This document shows, one piece after another, positions 31,233 to 38,883 of a stretch of DNA of 38,974 bases (within the stretch, counting starts at the first letter, position 1; each line of letters begins with the position of its first letter). Made by a program: the position numbers and the translations under genes. The stretch comes from Gnetum montanum (taxonomy: Eukaryota; Streptophyta; Gnetopsida; Gnetales; Gnetaceae). The DNA lies in the NCBI GenBank assembly GCA_015680685.1, contig MNCI01005576.1, positions 368,109 through 407,082 on the forward strand, written 5' to 3'. The notes below the pieces were generated by a model. The model was not told the DNA's origin. It saw only the letters and a program-made list of their open reading frames with translations, and made no database searches.

Positions 31233-33253
31233 TGGTCACAATAGATCTTTGGGAACTACATCATTCCAAGTGACACTTAAGATTGGAGAGGAAGCTACAG
31301 TTGTGATAATGTAGAATCAAGATGCAATGGTAGTAGCCAAGGTGATCATTGATCACATTAAATAATATTTCACCAGTAGATATAACTAGAGCTAGAGATG
31401 CTTAAATGTTAGCTGAAACCTCGATGACTCCTTTTGACCATGAAGATGTTCTTGATCAACTGTTGCAAACTATGTAAGTGATGATAACACTTTTCGACAT
31501 CCCAAGTGATTTCTTTATAGTTCAATCAAAACTAATTACTACCAAAGGTAAACTGGTCATGATCAAGACTAGGGTGGAGCATGCAAAAGCTAAAATTCTA
31601 GAATTACAAGAAGAGCTTGTGATCATGAGCGCTAAACATAGAGACTTGACTTAATTCATTACACCTAATCAGATAGAGCAATTCAGGAAAAAATAGATGA
31701 ATTTCCTAATGGAGCAGAATAAAAAAATGCCAATTGAGAAGGAGAAAGTGGTGTGAAATGCCTCAATAGTTGAAGCACAAATGTATGCACATGCTAAGGC
31801 ATTCATCACAATCCAAGAGGAAAACAAATAGCTTAATACTAATTACACTAGGTTAGTCAACATTTAAATATAAAGGAACATCCTAGAAGAAAGCATTCAT
31901 CAGTTGAGAGAGTAACTGATGAGGATTAACCAAGACATGAGCCATCTCATATGAGAAAATAGAACTCTCTCAATGGAGGAGGTATGTGCTATCTATCAGA
32001 AGTCAACCATTGAAATTAATGCATGATAGAATGAGGTAAAGAAACATGAAAGGATCAAAGAACACTTCCTTGATTAGGTGGGCATGTAAAAATAGATCAA
32101 TGAAAAATAGATCTAGATGGCAAAGGCCATAATCGACTTCATATTAGTACAAAATCTAGATTGGTAATCCATCTTGGATAGTTACACCCATGTCCACCAA
32201 GTAGAAGTAAATAATAAAGATAAAAATTGATAACCTAAAAGAATACATGGGGTTAGCTAACCTCCATTATGCTAACTTGGCCATGTTGATAGCAGGAAGG
32301 CCCAAAAATAAACTACAATAGTAAGTAGCAACCATGTACGCTCTATACGAGAAGAAGTTTGTAAATCATAAGAATGCCTTACACAAAATGGTCACAATAG
32401 ATCTCTAGGAATGCTACATTGTTCCAAGTGATGGTTAAAACTAGAGAGGGTGCCACAGTTGTGGTAATGTAGCACTAAGATTCAATAGGAGTAGTAGAGG
32501 TGATCATTCATCACATTAAAGAATCCTTCAGTGTACATGTTGTAACACTAGTAGATCTAACTAAAGCTAGAGATGCTCAAATGTTAGCCAAAATCTCGAT
32601 GACTCTTGTTAACCATGAAGATGTGCTTAATTAACTACTCCAAACTAGGGAAGTGATAACAACACTTTTGACATCCCAAGTGATGTCACTATAGTGCATT
32701 TAGAACTAATTTCTACCAAAGGTAAATTGGTCATGATAGAGACTAGGGTGGAGCAAGCAAAAGTTGAAATTCTAAAATTACAAGAAGAGCTCAAAACCTT
32801 GAGGGCCAAACATAGAGACCCCACTTAATTCATTACACCTAACTAGATGAAATAATTTAGGATAGATTAGATGAATCGCCTAATGGAGTAGAATAAAAAA
32901 ATGGCAATTGAGAAGTAGAAAGTGGTGTGAAATGCCTCAGTAGTTGAAGCACAAACATTTGCACCTACTAAGGTACTCACTGTAGCCTAGGAGGAAAACA
33001 AATAGCTCACTACTAATAACACTAGGTTAACTAGCATCCATCAGTTGAGAGAGCAACTGATGAGGGTTAATGAAGACATGAGTAGCCTTGCACAAGAAAA
33101 TAGAACCCTCTCAATGAAGGAGGTATGCCTTATTTTTCAGAAGTTAGCTATTGAAATTAGTGCATGGAAGAATGAGGCAAAGAAACATGAAAGGCTCAAA
33201 GAACACTTTTGTGATCAAGTGGGCATGTATAAATAGATTAATAAAAAAGAGAT
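31233..33253 (+). pseudogene. Coiled-coil part of ORF2 in element F, tandemly duplicated
   Basis: Two copies of a 1.15-kb coding segment in direct order: about 31233-32387 and 32388 to 33253, where R2 interrupts the second. Each begins with GGTCACAATAGATCT and runs through readings such as VIIDHIK, AEILELQEEL, NKKM-x-IEKEK, HQLREQL-MRVNEDMS and HERLKEHF. The frame 33045-33236 is open (63 residues: ENRTLSMKEV, WKNEAKKHERL). Offsets between copies are 1141-1158 bp. The high Glu, Lys, Leu and Gln content with heptad-like spacing suggests a long coiled coil. R1 has one copy of this segment (about 23700-22540, minus). Confidence 0.65.
33249..33253. repeat. Presumed left target-site duplication of R2
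   Basis: GAGAT precedes the R2 LTR start. The right-hand partner lies beyond the window end, so this is untested. Confidence 0.4.
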
Positions 33254-33600
33254 TGATGAGTGGCGAGGTACCCCTACACTCAACCATACGAAACGAGCGT
33301 CGCACGCGCGATCCGGTCGAACTCCGCAGATGGACTAGTTGTGGCACCTAGATTAGTTAGCCTTAGGTCGCAGTTCGCTGTCTTCCCATCTAGACCAGTT
33401 TTGCATATGTCACGTATGGTTTAGTCTAGATGAGGTGTATGATGTGTTCCTAAATCTATCGCTACTCCTGAAGGCAATGGAAAATAATATTAACTAATCT
33501 AAGCTAAGAGGAAAGGGTAAGAAAATCTAATCTAGCCTAAGTGCGACGAGCAACCGATTCCTTGATCAACCGTACACATCTTGGACTTCGTGCACGACTG

Positions 33601-33727
33601 CCACTGGGACTACCAAGCATAGGCCTAGGTACGCCACTGGGATTACCAAGCGCAGACCCCAAATACGCCACTGGGTTACCAAGCGTAGATCCCCCTAGCT
33701 ACACCACTGGGCTACCAAGCAGTCACA
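33601..33727. repeat. 34-bp minisatellite in the LTR, four units
   Basis: Units start with CCACTGGG at 33601, 33634, 33668 and 33704 (spacing 33, 34, 36), each followed by TACCAAGC. The same four units are in the solo LTR (about 1512-1640) and traces remain in the R1 LTRs. The repeat makes an accidental reading frame with a PLGLPS-like motif; I do not regard it as coding. Confidence 0.85.
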
Positions 33728-33946
33728 CTTAAATGCTCGTAATCAAGTCGAACTCGTTCCGCTTCTAGGAGTTTAGGGTTGAGAGACTAATCGCGATAAG
33801 TAACCGATTCCTTAACTAGCCGTACACACCCGTAGATGCTCATAGTCAAGTCGTACTTACACCGCGCTATGAAAGCAATAAATAACATGAAATAAATAAC
33901 AATAAATAAACTAAGTGAATGCTGCAATGATGAAGTAATCTCGATC

Positions 33947-33952
33947 TTTATT
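33947..33952 (-). terminator. Polyadenylation signal candidate in the R2 LTR
   Basis: AATAAA on the minus strand within a block (ATCTTTATTGCC on plus) that stays nearly unchanged in all LTR copies: 1868-1880, about 2657-2668 (inverted), about 21697-21710 and about 30125-30138. It lies about 165 nt downstream of the TATA box. Confidence 0.5.
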
Positions 33953-34116
33953 GCCGGTCATGTGCGTGTCCAAGTACGGCACACTCGAATAAAGACACCG
34001 TACAATCACATTCACCACACTGCGGGCAGACACGGGAAAATTCTAACTCTGGAGGGATCAAACTGCCAGAGCTTCGCTACACTAAAACTGGGATGGAAAT
34101 GAGGGAGAGCCGCCTC

Positions 34117-34165
34117 TTATTTATAGAAATTGCGGCTGACTGCGATATCGCGTACGCGATATCGC
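34117..34165 (-). promoter_or_regulatory. R2 U3 core: TATA box with a perfect 24-bp palindrome
   Basis: On the minus strand a CTATAAATAA box (34126-34117) follows a perfect 24-bp palindrome at 34142-34165, whose half-site is GCGATATCGCGT. The palindrome contains two GATATC cores and CpG steps. It lies about 83-107 nt from the LTR start. Other copies of the LTR keep a related but diverged palindrome here. It may bind a dimeric factor or extrude as a cruciform; both are inference. Confidence 0.6.
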
Positions 34166-34248
34166 GGCCCATGATACATCGCGACCCATGATACAACGTG
34201 GGTGCCTTAACGCGGCCGCCAGCACTATGAGCAATTCATGTCTCATCA

Positions 34249-34260
34249 TACCCCCACGAC
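34249..34260 (-). other. Polypurine tract of R2
   Basis: Minus-strand GTCGTGGGGGTA abuts the 3' LTR start. Confidence 0.75.
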
Positions 34261-34333
34261 TGAATGAAAACTCGTCCTCGAGTTAAAGTGAGAACAAGCT
34301 ACATTGATTACACAGTGGATAGGTATGGGATTA

Positions 34334-35017
34334 TTAGATGGAAAAAATGGGATGATGCCGCAGTGTGGGAAGAAAACAAAACAAAGACACAACACACAGA
34401 ATATTTACAAAAATTTGGAACTCATGTAGTTCCTGGTGGCGATGACTCCTCCATAGGTGTCTTTCCCTTTTCTTGTGCTCCAGGTCTGGGATTTGATAGC
34501 ATTGAAGTACAGCCTGGAGTTTCTCCTCTTGTAAGGCCTTGAGTGCCTTGGCATGCATGTAAGTTTGCACTTGTGCCATAGAGGCAACCCAGAAAGCCTT
34601 CTCTTTTTCTTCTGCCACCCTTTTATTCTCTGTCAATAGTTTATTAAGTTGCTCAGTTCTGAAAGTGTCCAGCTGGTTCTGAGCAACCTTTGGCCCTGTA
34701 TTCGGAAGGTTTAATACTTCCAGAATGGCTTGAACAGAGAAATCAATAGTCACACCACAATTGTTAACTATGGTGCCTTCTTCTTTGTTGTGCCAAAATT
34801 GGTACATTTCCCCTAAGTACCAAGCACTGCTTTCAGAGAGGGTATCTCCTGCTTCTGCCTACCCAAACCGTACGGTAGGAGGATCTTCTTGATGAAAGTT
34901 GAATGATTGTTCCTCCTGTTCTGCATGTTGTCTGGTAGGATCATGTCTTCCACCTCTCTGAGATCATTCGATCGCACCTTGAGCAGGACCTTCCTGTTGT
35001 CCGCATTTCAGGACCAT
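34334..35017 (-). pseudogene. Shortened ORF2 of R2
   Basis: Starts at ATG 35017 (MVLKCGQQEGPAQGAIE) and reaches in-frame stops at codon 18 and again before AEAGDTLSES. The frame then stays open from 34807 (MYQFWHNKEEG) for 157 residues: VTIDFSVQAILEVLNLPNTG, then a coiled-coil-like ENKRVAEEKEKAFWVASM and HAKALKALQEEKLQAV. Compared with R1 and F it has lost the part after NLP with its H-x-FP and FP-x-LI boxes and most of the coiled coil, roughly 2 kb. The ancestral C-terminus (GKTPMEESSPPGTT) is present in another frame, so a shift lies in the last 60 codons. Probably no longer a working protein. Confidence 0.65.
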
Positions 35018-35019
35018 CT

Positions 35020-36770
35020 GCAATCACACGGGACCAATCATTAGTAAGGTTGTTACCAAAGTTAGGTTATACCTTACTACTTGCCTTAATAGATTTACTT
35101 TATTTCCGTGTGATGTTAATTATTGGAAGAACATGTCCCTGAAAGATTATAATGTTGAGTCCTCTTTGCTTAGGTGGTTTCCCAATTTAATTTTCTGGTA
35201 TAGCTAAGGGGATGAAATTGTTTTTGACACATTCGAATCTTAATTTTAGAACTAATTACCCTTAAAGATGTCCTTCGGGCAATGATGAATTTCAAAAAAT
35301 TTATGCGCTATTCGGCCTGTGCCCCTCCCCCACGACTAAGCTGAACACTCCGGGTTCTAGGTTCAAACGGAATGAAAATCGGAGTACCAGCAAGCGAGTT
35401 GTGGATATGAAAGCAAGGGACGCGCAATCGCAAGTCGTAGAGAATGTACCGAATTTTTAATATTTCTTTTGAAATTAATTGATGTAAACTAAGGACATAT
35501 GGACTAAAGGGTTCCAGGGTAATTCAACTAGTTTTGAAGGCACGAAAATTATGATGGTGTGGAATTTATCAATAAGGACCTCAGATGGTAGAGAAAAAGG
35601 CTATGTGATGGTAATAAGGGAAAGAAAATCAATTGAAAAATTAAGCTGAGGGTAAGAGATTGTGTGTTCTAGCTAGAGAATTAATGAAGATTACAACAAA
35701 ATTACACAAGTGGGTCCTCCCCAAAGCAGGTTTCAACCTATTATGCCCTTGTGTAATCACACTTAAAGTGTCCGTGGGCACTAGAAGGGTTAAATGTAAT
35801 CTGCACTAACTCCACAAAACACACACATGTAAATATCACCGGAATGAGATGAAAATTTTATGTTACACGGGACACGAGCTACAATTACACGAACAGTGAG
35901 ATGAGACGAAGTATAGAAAGGGATCGTAGAGATCGGGACATGAGGTAACTGACCCAGGGTACAATGAATCCTGCGTGAAAAGCATGATTAAGGTGTCATT
36001 AACCCATCGTTCCAAGATCAGGACCAAGTCCATCCTTCTAATCAGTGACATCGCATTGTTTCATCCCATGATGAACAACTATGAGAGTACCATAACAACA
36101 AGGCGTACGATCACTTGGCGTTTAGTACAAGGGAGGAGTGATTTTTGTTTTATGGCACTTTTCTTTTTCTTTCTCTTTTTTTTTTTTTTTTCACTTTACT
36201 GAATCCAGAGAAGCCGCCAACCTTCAGGCATGGGTGCATGTCTTTCCAGTGGGACCCCCTAGAACAGCGTTTGATTTTCGAGTGCCCTTTTGATTACTCT
36301 TACTCCCATTTTTCATTAGATCTACAAGGATCTTAGTACAACCATATTGCATGATAACTCCCACAGATGTCACCAAAGAGAATCCACAAGTCCCCTTGAT
36401 GTCACACCCTAATCATTCCCTCTTGGTCCATCCTTCTTCATTCTGGGTACAATGAACACAAAATTAATTTTAAGGTTTAGAAATTTCAAGAATATCACTG
36501 TACCCTCGAACAGAACCTCTTTATTTATAGAGTGGATGAGTGGGTGTAGTGGGCTCACTGTTTCAAATAATTGATCACTCATGACTTAATAACATAAAAC
36601 ACATCTCAACCAACGATCCACATGAGTGTTTTATTCGTAGATGAGATTACTTACAAAAACATGAAAATACAAACACACAAAAAGATAAAACAAAAAAGTT
36701 AAAAGATGAAAAACTGGAAAACAAAAAGTTGCAAAATTAAAGAAAATTAAAAACATTTATTAATCCTGCT
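35020..36770 (-). other. Conserved non-coding spacer of R2
   Basis: No ORF of note, yet it aligns block by block with R1 and F. Items in element sense: GTTTAGTTATGGGGGATATC overlapping the gag stop, an A/T-rich tract, the block around 36297-36325 shared with F for about 28 identical bases, an A16 run (36176-36191), the block around 35715-35780 shared with R1, and an internal purine tract GTCGTGGGGGAGGGGC (35336-35321). The U3-like promoter fragment of R1 and F is not present here. Confidence 0.6.
35321..35336 (-). other. Internal polypurine-tract-like sequence in R2
   Basis: In element sense GTCGTGGGGGAGGGGC; its first ten bases equal the terminal polypurine tract GTCGTGGGGGTA at 34260-34249. 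It lies about 300 bp upstream of ORF2. A central polypurine tract is one possible reading; chance reuse of a G-run is another. Confidence 0.4.
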
Positions 36771-36772
36771 TG

Positions 36773-38752
36773 TTACTGAAATGGGGGATATCCCCCATAA
36801 CTAAACGGTTGAGTATGGCAAGGATTAATAAATGAAGAATGAGGATCCTTGCATATTGGAATTATTGACACCGGTCCAAACTTATCCCCTTGGATTTTAC
36901 GCACTTTGTAATAAACACAGTGGGGCACTTCATACGATGTAGTTCCCGGATAACGAGTTGACCCACTATGATGGTTAGGACCGTTAGATGGTATGCAAGG
37001 ATTGGGCTGATGCCTCCCATGGTTGTGTTCATTGGGCCTTGTGGTTGTTGGAGTGTTAGTTGGTGGCCCTGATGAAGGTACATGAGGCGCTGGGTTCGAA
37101 GGTAAGGATGCACCACATTGTTGGACTTGTGCTGGGTTGGAAGATGCAGTGGCCTCAGAGTTATGTTGTCCCTTCCTACGGCCGTGTTTAAAGAAAGGAC
37201 GTCTTTGATGTTGAGGAGGCTCTTCACCGTAGTTAGTAGCAGCAGCACAAGTGTTGTTCATGGGTTGCGGTGGTACAAACACCTGAGGAACAGTTGGTGG
37301 CATTGTGGAAGGAGGGAAAGGATAAGAATGTTGAAAGTTAGGAGGAGGATAAGGTGCACAAGGTGGTGGTTGTGTTGGAGGTATGGGTTGATGGTATTGT
37401 GAAGAATGGTATTGTGGTGAGATAAAGTGTGGTGGCCCAGTTGAAGAAACAGGATGTTGAACGTTATAAGCATTTGGATTCGGAAAATGTGAAGGGTGCC
37501 TCCAGTCTAAGGGTGGATTCCCCCACGACTGGGATTGTTGCCACTGTGGTCTAACACAGTATCTCTGTACGAACTCTGGATGTAACGTGTTTCCCCAATG
37601 CTCATGTAGATGTAACAATATTGGGCATTGGCCTTTGGGGTGATCGTACAGGCATATGTTGCATTCATACGTATGATTGGCAGTTGAGCGCTTATTCCCT
37701 TCGTTCCTTCTTTCCGAATGTCTATTATTTTGTCCTGCTTCTTGGGTTGTCAAAACTCTATCTCCAATGATGTTGATATATTCTCCACACTTTTGATTCA
37801 TCCATTCCAACATCTTATTGATCTTTGCCTCGGCTTCTTCTAACAATTGTTGTATTGGCAAAGATGATGTTTCCACCTTGGAATTTGTTGATCTCTCCTT
37901 GTTATGATCATGGACCTTTGTTGAGTTAAGATTTTGGTCCCGTTGATGTTTTTCAACACTCTCCCATGTAGCTATTTCTCCTTCTTCTTTTGCTACCCGC
38001 TTAATAAGCTCTTGGATTTGATGGGTTCGTAGGTTGTATAGTTGACCTCGGGCATACGTTCCTAAGGTCTCTCTTGTTTCATTACGTAGCCCATCAATGA
38101 TATGGTACATTAGCCTTTCCTCGGAAAACCCATGGCCTGGACAGTTGTTTAACAGTGCATAATATCTTTCTAAGGCCATGTCCAAGGGTTCATGTTTTTC
38201 TTGTTTCCATCCTTGGATTTGTTTCCTCAAGGCTGACACTCTTGCGTAGGTTTGATATTTTTCGTTAAACACCTCTACCATTGTTGACCAGCATCGTATC
38301 GAGTTTGGTTGTAACGATCTATACCATACTTTTGCTTGATCAACGAGTGTCATCGGAAAGAGCTTCAGTTTTTGCCAACTATTATCAATGTTATTCCATG
38401 TGCAGGCATCGTAGAAGGCTAGTAAATGTTGATGTGGATCTAAGTCATAGCCTCCTGAAAATTTAGGAAAGTTATTTAAATCGAGCCTGGGTAGTCGGCT
38501 CTCTTTACGATGCCTACGTGAGATTCGCATAGCCTCTTGTATTTGCGTGAAGCTTGTAGTGGCCAGTGGGGGTTCATCGTCATCAGGTAAGTTAGGCTTT
38601 CGTGCATTGTGATGACGTTGTTTTTGTTCATGCTTATAGGAAACTCCCACTTCAGGTTGTATACTCCAACTTTCATCGTCATAAAGGTCATTGGTTCTCC
38701 AATGAACTTCCTCACTAAGTGTGGGGTTATTATCGTCTTGTCGGAGAGACAT
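36773..38752 (-). CDS. gag: Gag polyprotein of R2, intact, 659 residues
   Basis: Structural protein that would package element RNA in cytoplasmic particles. Residues about 1-90 are charged and polar. The capsid domain (retrotransposon gag, PF03732 type) covers about 95-255: FPKFSGGYD, HLLAFYDAC, WQKLKLFPMTLVDQAKVWYR, FNEKYQTYA, ERYYALLNNCPGHGF, IIDGLRNET and IKRVAKEEGE. Residues about 300-335 look helical. A zinc knuckle CNICLYDHPKGQC (364-376) has spacing C-x2-C-x3-H-x4-C, one residue short of the classical CCHC form. Residues 430-620 are Pro, Gln, His and Ser-rich and of low complexity. There is no protease motif, and the stop is followed directly by the spacer. The start ATG lies 112 nt from the primer-binding site, and R1 aligns at the same place (ATA there). 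It is the only clean long frame in the window and may still be translated. Confidence 0.9.
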   Translation of the reverse strand: MSLRQDDNNPTLSEEVHWRTNDLYDDESWSIQPEVGVSYKHEQKQRHHNARKPNLPDDDEPPLATTSFTQIQEAMRISRRHRKESRLPRLDLNNFPKFSGGYDLDPHQHLLAFYDACTWNNIDNSWQKLKLFPMTLVDQAKVWYRSLQPNSIRCWSTMVEVFNEKYQTYARVSALRKQIQGWKQEKHEPLDMALERYYALLNNCPGHGFSEERLMYHIIDGLRNETRETLGTYARGQLYNLRTHQIQELIKRVAKEEGEIATWESVEKHQRDQNLNSTKVHDHNKERSTNSKVETSSLPIQQLLEEAEAKINKMLEWMNQKCGEYINIIGDRVLTTQEAGQNNRHSERRNEGNKRSTANHTYECNICLYDHPKGQCPILLHLHEHWGNTLHPEFVQRYCVRPQWQQSQSWGNPPLDWRHPSHFPNPNAYNVQHPVSSTGPPHFISPQYHSSQYHQPIPPTQPPPCAPYPPPNFQHSYPFPPSTMPPTVPQVFVPPQPMNNTCAAATNYGEEPPQHQRRPFFKHGRRKGQHNSEATASSNPAQVQQCGASLPSNPAPHVPSSGPPTNTPTTTRPNEHNHGRHQPNPCIPSNGPNHHSGSTRYPGTTSYEVPHCVYYKVRKIQGDKFGPVSIIPICKDPHSSFINPCHTQPFSYGGYPPFQ

Positions 38753-38864
38753 TGTTGTGTGTGAATTTATGTGACTTTTAATAATTTCTTCTTCTTAAGA
38801 GATATATCGTTAAGTTCTTTACAGCAACCTTGTATGATTTAACTAATCTAGACAACTAGCACCA

Positions 38865-38882
38865 TCCCTGGCAACGGCGCCA
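38865..38882 (-). other. Primer-binding site of R2, tRNA-Asp type
   Basis: Minus-strand TGGCGCCGTTGCCAGGGA, separated from the LTR by one base. It matches, with one difference, the tRNA-Asp-complementary site usual in Athila-lineage elements (recalled, not searched). Confidence 0.75.
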
Positions 38883-38883
38883 A

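Larger units (their letters stand above)
15310..33253 (+). mobile_element. Athila-like element F (gag-protease-ORF2), interrupted by R1 and R2
   Basis: Plus-strand element in two visible pieces: about 15310-21141 and 30385-33253. Joining these positions restores the alignment with the corresponding part of R2 (34640-34800, minus strand): the left piece ends within a match to the R2 GAAGAAGGCAC stretch and the right piece continues it. Order: gag (16060-17330), protease (17620-18180), conserved spacer (18590-20721), ORF2 (20722-21141 then 30385-33253, broken again by R2). No reverse transcriptase or integrase lies between protease and spacer. No 5' LTR or primer-binding site is visible near 15310, so the 5' end was lost or replaced near the Tat LTR. 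The 3' end lies beyond the window. Confidence 0.75.
33254..34248 (-). repeat. 3' LTR of R2
   Basis: A 995-bp LTR, TGATGAGTGG to TCTCATCA, with a 7-bp inverted terminal match (TGATGAG and CTCATCA). In element sense: U3 of about 120 nt ending in a 24-bp palindrome and TATA box, AATAAA about 165 nt later (33947-33952), then a U5 of about 690 nt with a 34-bp minisatellite. The U3 is unusually short relative to R-U5. Confidence 0.95.

Noticed and set aside
33601-33727. Regularly spaced repeats suggesting a CRISPR array
   Set aside because: Units are contiguous with almost no spacer, lie within an LTR and recur in another LTR copy; plant nuclear context.
33541-33732. 63-residue frame with repeated PLGLPS-like motif
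   Set aside because: It is the translation of the 34-bp LTR minisatellite; the solo LTR copy has lost the frame, so it is not conserved coding.
36145-36202. T16 run as the poly-A tail of a SINE or LINE on the minus strand
   Set aside because: It lies in the spacer shared with R1, where a shorter T-run is found at the same place (about 26196), and there is no SINE body or target duplication beside it.
36862-37248. 128-codon minus frame overlapping gag
   Set aside because: Alternate frame inside the intact gag; the Pro/His-rich codons leave other frames open by chance.
37118-37402. 94-codon plus-strand frame
   Set aside because: Antisense shadow of the Pro-rich gag tail of R2; Arg and Cys-rich with no domain.
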